Shown: piece by piece, positions 49,954-62,700 of the stretch
Layout of the letters: each line of letters opens with the position of its first letter
How positions within the stretch are numbered: position 1 is the first letter of the stretch
Assembly: GCF_051014685.1 (NCBI RefSeq)
Contig: NW_027478523.1
Location: forward strand, 1,054,001-1,118,000
Origin: Ptiloglossa arizonensis
Lineage: Eukaryota; Arthropoda; Insecta; Hymenoptera; Colletidae
Direction of reading: 5' to 3'
DNA: 64,000 nucleotides
Notes under the pieces: generated by a model
Told to the model about the DNA's origin: nothing
The model's input: the letters and a program-made list of their open reading frames with translations, nothing else
The model's database searches: none
Made by a program: the position numbers and the translations under genes

Positions 49954-52850
49954 AGAACGGCCTAGGGGAAAAGTGCGCATACCGTTGTAATCGGGCGAGT
50001 TTCTACTTTCAGATGCAACAGAAATTTTGCGGATTGGTCTATCCGTTTGCGAGATGTGGCAGTTTGGAGGTAAGAAACGCTTGAGAAACTCAAAATTTTC
50101 GCAGTTCTGATGCTCGAAACGAGTAACTAGGCGCCCTAGGGGAAAATTACACCTACCGTTGTAATCGGGCGAGTTTCTACTTTCAGATGCAACAGAAATT
50201 TTGCGGATTGGTCAATCCGTTCGCGAGATATGGCAGTTTGGAGGTAAGAAACGCTTGAGAAACTCAAAATTTTCGCAGTTCTGATGCTCGAAACGAGTAG
50301 CTAGTGCGGCCTAGGGGAAAACTACACATACTGCTGTAATCGGGCGAGTTTCTACTTTCAGATGCAACAGAAATTTTGCGGATCGGTCAATCCGTTCGCG
50401 AGATATGGCAGTTTGGAGGTAAAAAACGCTTGAGAAACTCAAAATTTTCGCAGTTCTGATGCTCGAAATGAATAACTGGGACGGCCTAGGGGAAAACTAC
50501 ACATACCGTTGTAATCGGGCGAGTTTCTACTTTCAGATGCAACAGAAATTTTGCGGATTGGTCAATCCGTTCGCGAGATATGGCAGTTTGGAGGTAAGAA
50601 ACGCTTGAGAAACTCAAAATTTTCGCAGTTCTGATGCTCGAAACGAATAACTAGAACGGCCTAGGGGAAATCTACACCTACCGTTGTAATCGGGCGAGTT
50701 TCTACTTTCAGATGCAACAGAAATTTTGCGGATTGGTCAATCCGTTCGCGAGATATGGCAGTTTGGAGGTAAGAAACGCTTGAGAAACTCAAAATTTTCG
50801 CAGTTCTGATGCTCGAAACGAGTAGCTAGTGCGGCCTAGGGGAAAACTACACATACTGCTGTAATCGGGCGAGTTTCTACTTTCAGATGCAACAGAAATT
50901 TTGCGGATCGGTCAATCCGTTCGCGAGATATGGCAGTTTGGAGGTAAAAAACGCTTGAGAAACTCAAAATTTTCGCAGTTCTGATGCTCGAAATGAATAA
51001 CTGGGACGGCCTAGGGGAAAACTACACATACCGTTGTAATCGGGCGAGTTTCTACTTTCAGATGCAACAGAAATTTTGCGGATTGATCAATTCGTTCGCG
51101 AGATATGGCAGTTTGAAGATAAGAAACGCGTGAGAAACTCTAAATTTTCGCATTTCTGATGCTCGAAACGAGTAACTAGAGCGGCCTAGGGGAAAAGTAC
51201 GCATACCGTTGTAATCGGGCGAGTTTCTACTTTCAGATACAACAGAAATTTTGCGGATTGGTCAATCCGTTCGCGAGATATGGCAGTTTGGATGTAAGAA
51301 ACGCTTGAGAAACTCAAAATTTTCGCAGTTCTGATGCTCGAAACGAGTAACTAGTGCGGCCTAGGGGAAAACTACACCTACCGTTGTAATCGGGCGAGTT
51401 TCTACTTTCAGATGCAACAGAAATTTTGCGGATTGGTCAATCCGTTCGCGAGATATGGCATTTTTTAGGTAAGAAACGCTTGAGAAACTCAAAATTTTTG
51501 CAGTTCTGATGCTCGAAACGAATAACTAGAACGGCCTAGGGGAAATCTACACCTACCGTTGTAATCGGGCGAGTTTCTACTTTCAGATGCAACAGAAATT
51601 TTGCGGATTGGTCAATCCGTTCGCGAGATATGGCAGTTTGGAGGTAAGAAACGCTTGAGAAACTCAAAATTTTCGCAGTTCTGATGCTCGAAACGAGTAG
51701 CTAGTGCGGCCTAGGGGAAAACTACACATACTGCTGTAATCGGGCGAGTTTCTACTTTCAGATGCAACAGAAATTTTGCGGATCGGTTAATCCGTTCGCG
51801 AGATATGGCAGTTTGGAGGTAAAAAACGCTTGAGAAACTCAAAATTTTCGCAGTTCTGATGCTCGAAATGAATAACTGGGACGGCCTAGGGGAAAACTAC
51901 ACATACCGTTGTAATCGGGCGAGTTTCTACTTTCAGATGCAACAGAAATTTTGCGGATTGATCAATTCGTTCGCGAGATATGGCAGTTTGAAGATAAGAA
52001 ACGCTTGAGAAACTCAAAATTTTCGCATTTCTGATGCTCGAAACGAGTAACTAGAGCGGCCTAGGGGAAAAGTACGCATACCGTTGTAATCGGGCGAGTT
52101 TCTACTTTCAGATACAACAGAAATTTTGCGGATTGGTCTATCCGTTCGCGAGATATGGCAGTTTGGAGGTAAGAAACGCTTGAGAAACTCAAAATTTTCG
52201 CAGTTCTGATGCTCGAAACGAGTAACTAGTGCGGCCTAGGGGAAAACTACACATACTACTGTAATCGGGCGAGTTTCTACTTTCAGATGCAACAGAAATT
52301 TTGCGGATCGGTCAATCCGTTCGCGAGATATGGCAGTTTGGAGGTAAAAAACGCTTGAGAAACTCAAAATTTTCGCAGTTCTGATGCTCGAAATGAATAA
52401 CTGGGAAGGCCTAGGGGAAAACTACACATACCGTTGTAATCGGGCGAGTTTCTACTTTCAGATGCAACAGAAATTTTGCGGATTGGTCAATCCGTTCGCG
52501 AGATATGGCAGTTTGGAGGTAAGAAACGCTTGAGAAACTCAAAATTTTCGCAGTTCTGATGCTCGAAACGAATAACTAGAACGGCCTAGGGGAAATCTAC
52601 ACCTACCGTTGTAATCGGGCGAGTTTCTACTTTCAGATGCAACAGAAATTTTGCGGATTGGTCAATCCGTTCGCGAGATATGGCAGTTTGGAGGTAAGAA
52701 ACGCTTGAGAAACTCAAAATTTTCGCAGTTCTGATGCTCGAAACGAGTAACTAGTGCGGCCTAGGGGAAAACTACACATACTGCTGTAATCGGGCGAGTT
52801 TCTACTTTCAGATGCAACAGAAATTTTGCGGATTGGTCAATCCGTTTGCG
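49954..52850. repeat. Family D-like mosaic, 3- and 5-monomer units
   Basis: GAGTAGCTAGTGCGG occurs near 50,296, 50,821 and 51,696, spacings of 525 and 875 bp, each followed by ACATACTGCTG, GGATCGGTC, GGTAAAAAACGC and GAAATGAATAACTGGG. GATTGATCAATTCG with TTTGAAGATAAG recurs at about 51,080 and 51,955. One monomer near 51,461 has a cluster of three G-to-T changes. No unique DNA. Confidence 0.65.
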
Positions 52851-55800
52851 AGATGTGGCAGTTTGGAGGTAAGAAACGCTTGAGAAACTCAAAATTTTCG
52901 CAGTTCTGATACTCGAAACGAATAACTAGAACGGCCTAGGGGAAAAGTACGCACACCGATGTAATCGGGCGAGTTTCTACTTTCAGATGCAACAGAAATT
53001 TTGCGGATTGGTCGATCCGTTCGCGAGATATGGCAGTTTGGAAGTAAGAAACGCTTGAGAAATTCAAAATTTGCGCAGTTCTGATGCTCGAAACGAATGA
53101 CTAGAACGGCCTAGGGGAGAAGTACGCATATCGTTGAAATCGGGCGAGTTTCTACTTTCAGAAGCAACAGAAATTTTGCGGAATGGTCAATCCGTTCGCG
53201 AGATATGGCAGTTTGGAGGTAAGAAACGCTTGAGAAACTCAAAATTTTCGCAGTTCTGATGCTCGAAACGAATAACTGGAACGGCCTAGGGGAAAACTAC
53301 ACATACCGTTGTAATCGGGCGAGTTTCTACTTTCAGATACAACAGAAATTTTGCGGATTGGTCAATCGGTTTGCGAGATGTGGCAGTTTGGAGGTAAGAA
53401 ACGCTTGAGAAACTCAAAATTTTCGCAGTTCTGATGCTCGAAACAAATAACTAGAACGGCCTAGGGGAAAAGCACGCATGCCGATGTAATCGGACGAGTT
53501 TCTACTTTCAGATGCAACAGAAATTTTGCGGATTGGTCAATCCGTTCGCGAGGTGTGGCAGTTTGGAGGTAAGAAACGCTTGAGAAACTCAACATTTTCG
53601 CAGTTCTGATGCTCGAAACGAATGACTAGAACGGCCTACGGGAGAAGTACGCATACCGTTGTAATCGGGCGAGTTTCTACTTTCAGATGCAACAGAAATT
53701 TTGCGGATTGGTCGATCCGTTCGCGAGATATGGCAGTTTGGAAGTAAGAAACGCTTGAGAAAGTCAAAATTTTCGCAGTTCTGATGCTCGAAACGAATGA
53801 CTAGAACGGCCTAGCGGAGAAGTACGCATACCGTTGTAATCGGGCGAGTTTCTACTTTCAGAAGCAACAGAAATTTTGCGGATTGGTCAATCCGTTCGCG
53901 AGATATGGCAGTTTGGAGGTAAGAAACGCTTGAGAAACTCAAAATTTTCGCAGTTCTGATGCTCGAAACGAGTAACTAGAGCGGCCTAGGGGAAAAGTAC
54001 GCATACCGTTGTAATTGGGCGAGTTTCTACTTTCAGATGCAACAGAAATTTTGCGGATTGGTCAATGTGTTCGCGAGATATGGCAGTTTGGAGGTAAGAA
54101 ACGCTTGAGAAACTCAAAATTTTCGCAGTTCTGATGCTCGAAACGAATTACTGGAACGGCCTAGGGGAAAACTACACATACCGTTGTAATCGGGCGAGTT
54201 TCTACTTTCAGATACAACAGAAATTTTGCGGATTGGTCAATCCGTTTGCGAGATGTGGCAGTTTGGAGGTAAGAAACGCTTGAGAAACTCAAAATTTTCG
54301 CAGTTCTGATGCTCGAAACGAATTACTGGAACGGCCTAGGGGAAAACTACACATACCGTTGTAATCGGGCGAGTTTCTACTTTCAGATACAACAGAAATT
54401 TTGCGGATTGGTCAATCCGTTCGCGAGATATGGCAGTTTGGAGGTAAGAAACGCTTGAGAAACTCAAAATTTTCGCAGTTCTGATGCTCGAAACGAATAA
54501 CTAGAACGGCCTAGGGGAAAACTACACCTACCGTTGTAATCGGGTGAGTTTCTACTTTCAGATGAAACAGAAATTTTGCGGATTGGTCAATCCGTTCGCG
54601 AGATATGGCAGTTTGGAGGTAAGAAACGCTTGAGAAACTCAAAATTTTCGCAGTTCTGATGCTCGAAACGAGTAACTAGAGCGGCCTAGGGGAAAAGTAC
54701 GCATACCGTTGTAATTGGGCGAGTTTCTACTTTCAGATGCAACAGAAATTTTGCGGATTGGTCAATGTGTTCGCGAGATATGGCAGTTTGGAGGTAAGAA
54801 ACGCTTGAGAAACTCAAAATTTTCGCAGTTCTGATGCTCGAAACAAATAACTAGAACGGCCTAGGGGAAAAGCACGCATGCCGATGTAATCGGACGAGTT
54901 TCTACTTTCAGATGCAACAGAAATTTTGCGGATTGGTCAATCCGTTCGCGAGGTGTGGCAGTTTGGAGGTAAGAAACGCTTGAGAAACTCAACATTTTCG
55001 CAGTTCTGATGCTCGAAACGAATGACTAGAACGGCCTACGGGAGAAGTACGCATACCGTTGTAATCGGGCGAGTTTCTACTTTCAGATGCAACAGAAATT
55101 TTGCGGATTGGTCGATCCGTTCGCGAGATATGGCAGTTTGGAAGTAAGAAACGCTTGAGAAAGTCAAAATTTTCGCAGTTCTGATGCTCGAAACGAATGA
55201 CTAGAACGGCCTAGCGGAGAAGTACGCATACCGTTGTAATCGGGCGAGTTTCTACTTTCAGAAGCAACAGAAATTTTGCGGATTGGTCAATCCGTTCGCG
55301 AGATATGGCAGTTTGGAGGTAAGAAACGCTTGAGAAACTCAAAATTTTCGCAGTTCTGATGCTCGAAACGAGTAACTAGAGCGGCCTAGGGGAAAAGTAC
55401 GCATACCGTTGTAATTGGGCGAGTTTCTACTTTCAGATGCAACAGAAATTTTGCGGATTGGTCAATGTGTTCGCGAGATATGGCAGTTTGGAGGTAAGAA
55501 ACGCTTGAGAAACTCAAAATTTTCGCAGTTCTGATGCTCGAAACGAATTACTGGAACGGCCTAGGGGAAAACTACACATACCGTTGTAATCGGGCGAGTT
55601 TCTACTTTCAGATACAACAGAAATTTTGCGGATTGGTCAATCCGTTTGCGAGATGTGGCAGTTTGGAGGTAAGAAACGCTTGAGAAACTCAAAATTTTCG
55701 CAGTTCTGATGCTCGAAACGAATTACTGGAACGGCCTAGGGGAAAACTACACATACCGTTGTAATCGGGCGAGTTTCTACTTTCAGATACAACAGAAATT

Positions 55801-56700
55801 TTGCGGATTGGTCAATCCGTTCGCGAGATATGGCAGTTTGGAGGTAAGAAACGCTTGAGAAACTCAAAATTTTCGCAGTTCTGATGCTCGAAACGAATAA
55901 CTAGAACGGCCTAGGGGAAAACTACACCTACCGTTGTAATCGGGTGAGTTTCTACTTTCAGATGAAACAGAAATTTTGCGGATTGGTCAATCCGTTCGCG
56001 AGATATGGCAGTTTGGAGGTAAGAAACGCTTGAGAAACTCAAAATTTTCGCAGTTCTGATGCTCGAAACGAGTAACTAGAGCGGCCTAGGGGAAAAGTAC
56101 GCATACCGTTGTAATTGGGCGAGTTTCTACTTTCAGATGCAACAGAAATTTTGCGGATTGGTCAATGTGTTCGCGAGATATGGCAGTTTGGAGGTAAGAA
56201 ACGCTTGAGAAACTCAAAATTTTCGCAGTTCTGATGCTCGAAACGAATTACTGGAACGGCCTAGGGGAAAACTACACATACCGTTGTAATCGGGCGAGTT
56301 TCTACTTTCAGATACAACAGAAATTTTGCGGATTGGTCAATCCGTTTGCGAGATGTGGCAGTTTGGAGGTAAGAAACGCTTGAGAAACTCAAAATTTTCG
56401 CAGTTCTGATTCTCGAAACGAATAACTAGAACGGCCTAGGGGATAAGTACGCATGCCGATGTAATGGGGCGAGTTTCTACTTTCAGATGCAACAGAAATT
56501 TTGCGGATTGGTCAATCCGTTCGCGAGATATGGCAGTTTGGAGGTAAGAAACGCTTGAGAAACTCAAAATTTTCGCAGTTCTGATGCTCGAAACGAATAA
56601 CTAGAACGGCCTAGGGGAAAAGTACGCATACCGATGTAATCGGGCGTGTTTCTACTTTCAGATGCAACAGAAATTTTGCGGATTGGTCAATCCGTTCGCG
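52850..56700. repeat. Family A-like block returns
   Basis: The left-end family A markers reappear in the same relative order: GCATGCCGATG, CCTACGGGAG with GGTCGATCC, AAAGTCAAAA with CCTAGCGGAG, GTAATTGGG with CAATGTGTTCG, GAATTACTGG, then TTCTGATTCTCG with GGGGATAAGTACG and AATGGGGCG. Counterparts on the left are about 1,870-2,560 and 4,281-4,345, and in unit 2 at 7,120-8,190. The offset to unit 2 is 46,349 bp (54,011 minus 7,662), 26 short of 265 x 175, the net number of single-base losses in between. Confidence 0.7.
53441..56240. repeat. Second 8-monomer tandem duplication (2 x 1,400 bp)
   Basis: 53,441-54,840 and 54,841-56,240 match with no difference that I could see. Landmarks: AAACAAATAAC 53,441/54,841; GTAATTGGG 54,011/55,411 and 54,711/56,111. 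It has the same length as the left-end 8-mer but a different composition: four monomers (GCATGCCGATG to CAATGTG) are shared, the other four are GAATTACTGG twice, GATGAAAC and a second AATTGGG copy. Confidence 0.8.
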
Positions 56701-59700
56701 AGATATGGCAGTTTGGAGGTAAGAAACGCTTGAGAAACTCAAAATTTTCGCAGTTCTGATGCTCGAAACGAGTAACTAGAGCGGCCTAGGGGAAAACTAC
56801 ACATACTGCTGTAATCGGCCGAGTTTCTACTTTCAGATGCAACAGAAATTTTGCGGATCGGTCAATCCGTTCGCGAGATATGGCAGTTTGGAGGTAAGAA
56901 ACGCTTGAGAAACTCAAAATTTTCGCAGTTCTGATGCTCGAAACGAATAACTAGAACGGCCTAGGGGAAAACTACACATACCGTTGTAATCGGGCGGGTT
57001 TCTACTCTCAGATGCAACAGAAATTTTGCGGATTGGTCAATCCGTTCGCTAGATATGGCAGTTTGGAGGTAAGAAACGCTTGAGAAACTCAAAATTTTCG
57101 CAGTTCTGATGCTCGAAACGAGTAACTAGAACGGCCTAGGCGAAAACTACACATACCGTTGTAATCGGCCGAGTTTCTACTTTCAGATGCAACAGAAATT
57201 TTGCGGATTTGTCAATCCGTTCGCTAGATATGGCAGTTTGGAGGTAAGAAACGCTTGAGAAACTCAAAATTTTCGCAGTTCTGATGCTCGAAACGAATGA
57301 CTAGAGCGGCCTAGGGGAGAAGTACCCATACCGTTGTAATCGGGCGAGTTTCTACTTTCAGATGCAACAGAAATTTTGCGGATTGATTAATCCGTTCGCG
57401 AGATATGGCAGTTCCGAGATAAGAAACGCTTGAGAAACTCAAAATTTTCGCTGTTCTGATGCTCGAAACGAGTAACTAGAACGGCCTAGGGGAAAAGTGC
57501 GCATACCGTTGTAATCGGGCGAGTTTCTACTTTCAGATGCAACAGAAATTTTGCGGATTGATCAATCCGTTCGCGAGATATGGCAGTTTGGAGATAAGAA
57601 ACGCTTTAGAAACTCAAAATTTTCGCAGTTCTGATGCTCGAAACGAATAACTAGAACGGCCCAGGGGAAAAGTACGCATACCGTTGTAATCGGGCGAGTT
57701 TCTACTTTCAGATGCAACAGAAATTTTGCGGATTGGTCAATCCGTTTGCGAGATGTGGCAGTTTGGAGGTAAGAAACGCTTGAGAAACTCAAAATTTTCG
57801 CAGTTCTGATGCTCGAAATGAATAACTGGAACGGCCTAGGGGAAAACTACACATACCGTTGTAATCGGGCGAGTTTCTACTTTCAGATGCAACAGAAATT
57901 TTGCGGATTGGTCAATCCGTTCGCGAGATATGGCAGTTTGGAGGTAAGAAACGCTTGAGAAACTCAAAATTTTCGCCGTTCTGATGCTCGAAACGAATAA
58001 CTAGAACGGCCTAGGGGAAAAGTGCGCAAACCGTTGTAATCGGGCGAGTTTCTACTTTCAGATGCAACAGAAATTATGCGGATTGTTCAATCCGTTTGCG
58101 AGATGTGGCAGTTTGGAGGTAAGAAACGCTTGAGAAACTCAAAATTTTCGCAGTTCTGATGCTCGAAACGAGTAACTAGTACCGCCTAGGGGAATGTACG
58201 CATACCGTTGTAATCGGGCGAGTTTCTACTTTCAGATGCAACAGAAATTTTGCGGATTGGTCAATCCGTTCGCGAGATATGGCAGTTTGGAGGTAAGAAA
58301 CGCTTGAGAAACTCAAAATTTTCGCAGTTCTGATGCTCGAAACGAGTAACTAGGCGGCCTAGGGGAAAATTACACCTACCGTTGTAATCGGGCGAGTTTC
58401 TACTTTCAGATGCAACAGAAATTTTGCGGTTCGGTCAATCTGTTCGCGAGATATGGCAGTTTGGAAGTAAGAAACGCTTGAGAAACTCAAAATTTTCGCA
58501 GTTCTGATGCTCGAAACGAGTAACTAGTACGGCTTAGGGGAAAGTACGCATACCGTTGTAATCGGGCGAGTTTCTACTTTCAGATGCAACAGAAATTTTG
58601 CGGATTGGTCAATCCGTTCGCGAGATATGGCAGTTTGGAGGTAAGAAACGCTTGAGAAACTCAAAATTTTCGCAGTTCTGATGCTCGAAACGAGTAACTT
58701 GAACGGCCTAGGGGAAAACTACACCTACCGTTGTAATCGGGCGAGTTTCTACTTTCAGATGCAACAGAAATTTTGCGGATTGGTCAATCCGTTTGCGAGA
58801 TGTGGCAGTTTGGAGGTAAGAAACGCTTGAGAAACTCAAAATTTTCGCAGTTCTGATGCTCGAAATGAATAACTGGAACGGCCTAGGGGAAAACTACACA
58901 TACCGTTGTAATCGGGCGAGTTTCTACTTTCAGATGCAACAGAAATTTTGCGGATTGGTCAATCCGTTCGCGAGATATGGCAGTTTGGAGGTAAGAAACG
59001 CTTGAGAAACTCAAAATTTTCGCCGTTCTGATGCTCGAAACGAATAACTAGAACGGCCTAGGGGAAAAGTGCGCAAACCGTTGTAATCGGGCGAGTTTCT
59101 ACTTTCAGATGCAACAGAAATTATGCGGATTGATCAATCCGTTCGCGAGATATGGCAGTTTGCAGACAAGAAACGCTTGAGAAACTCAAAATTTTCGCAG
59201 TTCTGATGCTCGAAACGAATAATTAGAACGGCCTAGGGGAAAAGTGCGCATACCGTTGTAATCGGGCGAGTTTCTACTTTCAGATGCAACAGAAATTTTG
59301 CGGATTGGTCAATCCGTTTGCGAGATGTGGCAGTTTGGAGGTAAGAAACGCTTGAGAAACTCAAAATTTTCGCAGTTCTGATGCTCGAAACGAGTAACTA
59401 GTACGGCCTAGGGGAAAGTACGCATACCGTTGTAATCGGGCGAGTTTCTACTTTCAGATGCAACAGAAATTTTGCGGATTGGTCAATCCGTTCGCGAGAT
59501 ATGGCAGTTTGGAGGTAAGAAACGCTTGAGAAACTCAAAATTTTCGCAGTTCTGATGCTCGAAACGAGTAACTAGGCGGCCTAGGGGAAAATTACACATA
59601 CCGTTGTAATCGGGCGAGTTTCTACTTTCAGATGCAACAGAAATTTTGCGGATCGGTCAATCCGTTCGCGAGATATGGCAGTTTGGAGGTAAGAAACGCT

Positions 59701-62700
59701 TGAGAAACTCAAAATTTTCGCAGTTCTGATGCTCGAAACGAGTAACTAGTACGGCCTAGGGGAAAGTACGCATACCGTTGTAATCGGGCGAGTTTCTACT
59801 TTCAGATGCAACAGAAATTTTGCGGATTGGTCAATCCGTTCGCGAGATATGGCAGTTTGGAGGTAAGAAACGCTTGAGAAACTCAAAATTTTCGCAGTTC
59901 TGATGCTCGAAACGAGTAACTTGAACGGCCTAGGGGAAAACTACACCTACCGTTGTAATCGAGCGAGTTTCTACTTTCAGATGCAACAGAAATTTTGCGG
60001 ATTGGTCAATCCGTTTGCGAGATGTGGCAGTTTGGAGGTAAGAAACGCTTGAGAAACTCAAAATTTTCGCAGTTCTGATGCTCGAAACGAATAACTAGAA
60101 CGACCTAGGGGAAAACTACACCTACCGTTGTAATTGGGCGAGTTTCTACTTTCAGATGCAACAGAAATTTTGCGGATTGGTCAATCCGTTCGCGAGATGT
60201 GGCAGTTTGGAGGTAAAAAACGCTTGAGAAACTCAAAATTTTCGCAGTTCTGATGCTCGAAACGAATAACTGGAACGGCCTAGGGGAAAACTACACATAC
60301 CGTTGTAATCGGGCGTGTTTCTACTTTCAGATGCAACAGAAATTTTGCGGATCGGTCAATCCGTTCGCGGGATGTGTCAGTTTGGAGATAAGAAACGCTT
60401 GAGAAACTCAAAATTTTCGCAGTTCTGATGCTCGAAACGAATAACTAGAACGACCTAGGGGAAAACTACACCTACCGTTGTAATCGGGCTAGTTTCTACT
60501 TTCAGATGCAACAGAAATTTTGCGGATTGGTCAATCCGTTCGCGAGATATGGCCGTTTGGATGTAAGAAACGCTTGAGAAACTCAAAATTTTCGCAGTAC
60601 TGATGCTCGAAACGAATAACTAGAACGGCCTAGGGGAAAACTACACATACCGTTGTAATCGGGCGGGTTTCTACTCTCAGATGCAACAGAAATTTTGCGG
60701 ATTGGTCAATCCGTTCGCTAGATATGGCAGTTTGGAGGTAAGAAACGCTTGAGAAACTCAAAATTTTCGCAGTTCTGATGCTCGAAACGAGTAACTAGAA
60801 CGGCCTAGGCGAAAACTACACATACCGTTGTAATCGGCCGAGTTTCTACTTTCAGATGCAACAGAAATTTTGCGGATTTGTCAATCCGTTCGCTAGATAT
60901 GGCAGTTTGGAGGTAAGAAACGCTTGAGAAACTCAAAATTTTCGCAGTTCTGATGCTCGAAATGAATGACTAGAACGGCCTAGGGGAGAAGTACCCATAC
61001 CGTTGTAATCGGGCGAGTTTCTACTTTCAGATGCAACAGAAATTTTGCGGATTGATTAATCCGTTCGCGAGATATGGCAGTTCCGAGATAAGAAACGCTT
61101 GAGAAACTCAAAATTTTCGCTGTTCTGATGCTCGAAACGAGTAACTAGAACGGCCTAGGGGAAAAGTGCGCATACCGTTGTAATCGGGCGAGTTTCTACT
61201 TTCAGATGCAACAGAAATTTTGCGGATTGATCAATCCGTTCGCGAGATATGGCAGTTTGGAGATAAGAAACGCTTTAGAAACTCAAAATTTTCGCAGTTC
61301 TGATGCTCGAAACGAATAACTAGAACGGCCCAGGGGAAAAGTACGCATACCGTTGTAATCGGGCGAGTTTCTACTTTCAGATGCAACAGAAATTTTGCGG
61401 ATTGGTCAATCCGTTTGCGAGATGTGGCAGTTTGGAGGTAAGAAACGCTTGAGAAACTCAAAATTTTCGCAGTTCTGATGCTCGAAATGAATAACTGGAA
61501 CGGCCTAGGGGAAAACTACACATACCGTTGTAATCGGGCGAGTTTCTACTTTCAGATGCAACAGAAATTTTGCGGATTGGTCAATCCGTTCGCGAGATAT
61601 GGCAGTTTGGAGGTAAGAAACGCTTGAGAAACTCAAAATTTTCGCCGTTCTGATGCTCGAAACGAATAACTAGAACGGCCTAGGGGAAAAGTGCGCAAAC
61701 CGTTGTAATCGGGCGAGTTTCTACTTTCAGATGCAACAGAAATTATGCGGATTGTTCAATCCGTTTGCGAGATGTGGCAGTTTGGAGGTAAGAAACGCTT
61801 GAGAAACTCAAAATTTTCGCAGTTCTGATGCTCGAAACGAGTAACTAGTACCGCCTAGGGGAAAGTACGCATACCGTTGTAATCGGGCGAGTTTCTACTT
61901 TCAGATGCAACAGAAATTTTGCGGATTGGTCAATCCGTTCGCGAGATATGGCAGTTTGGAGGTAAGAAACGCTTGAGAAACTCAAAATTTTCGCAGTTCT
62001 GATGCTCGAAACGAGTAACTAGGCGGCCTAGGGGAAAATTACACCTACCGTTGTAATCGGGCGAGTTTCTACTTTCAGATGCAACAGAAATTTTGCGGAT
62101 CGGTCAATCCGTTCGCGAGATATGGCAGTTTGGAAGTAAGAAACGCTTGAGAAACTCAAAATTTTCGCAGTTCTGATGCTCGAAACGAGTAACTAGTACG
62201 GCCTAGGGGAAAGTACGCATACCGTTGTAATCGGGCGAGTTTCTACTTTCAGATGCAACAGAAATTTTGCGGATTGGTCAATCCGTTCGCGAGATATGGC
62301 AGTTTGGAGGTAAGAAACGCTTGAGAAACTCAAAATTTTCGCAGTTCTGATGCTCGAAACGAGTAACTTGAACGGCCTAGGGGAAAACTACACCTACCGT
62401 TGTAATCGGGCGAGTTTCTACTTTCAGATGCAACAGAAATTTTGCGGATTGGTCAATCCGTTTGCGAGATGTGGCAGTTTGGAGGTAAGAAACGCTTGAG
62501 AAACTCAAAATTTTCGCAGTTCTGATGCTCGAAATGAATAACTGGAACGGCCTAGGGGAAAACTACACATACCGTTGTAATCGGGCGAGTTTCTACTTTC
62601 AGATGCAACAGAAATTTTGCGGATTGGTCAATCCGTTCGCGAGATATGGCAGTTTGGAGGTAAGAAACGCTTGAGAAACTCAAAATTTTCGCCGTTCTGA

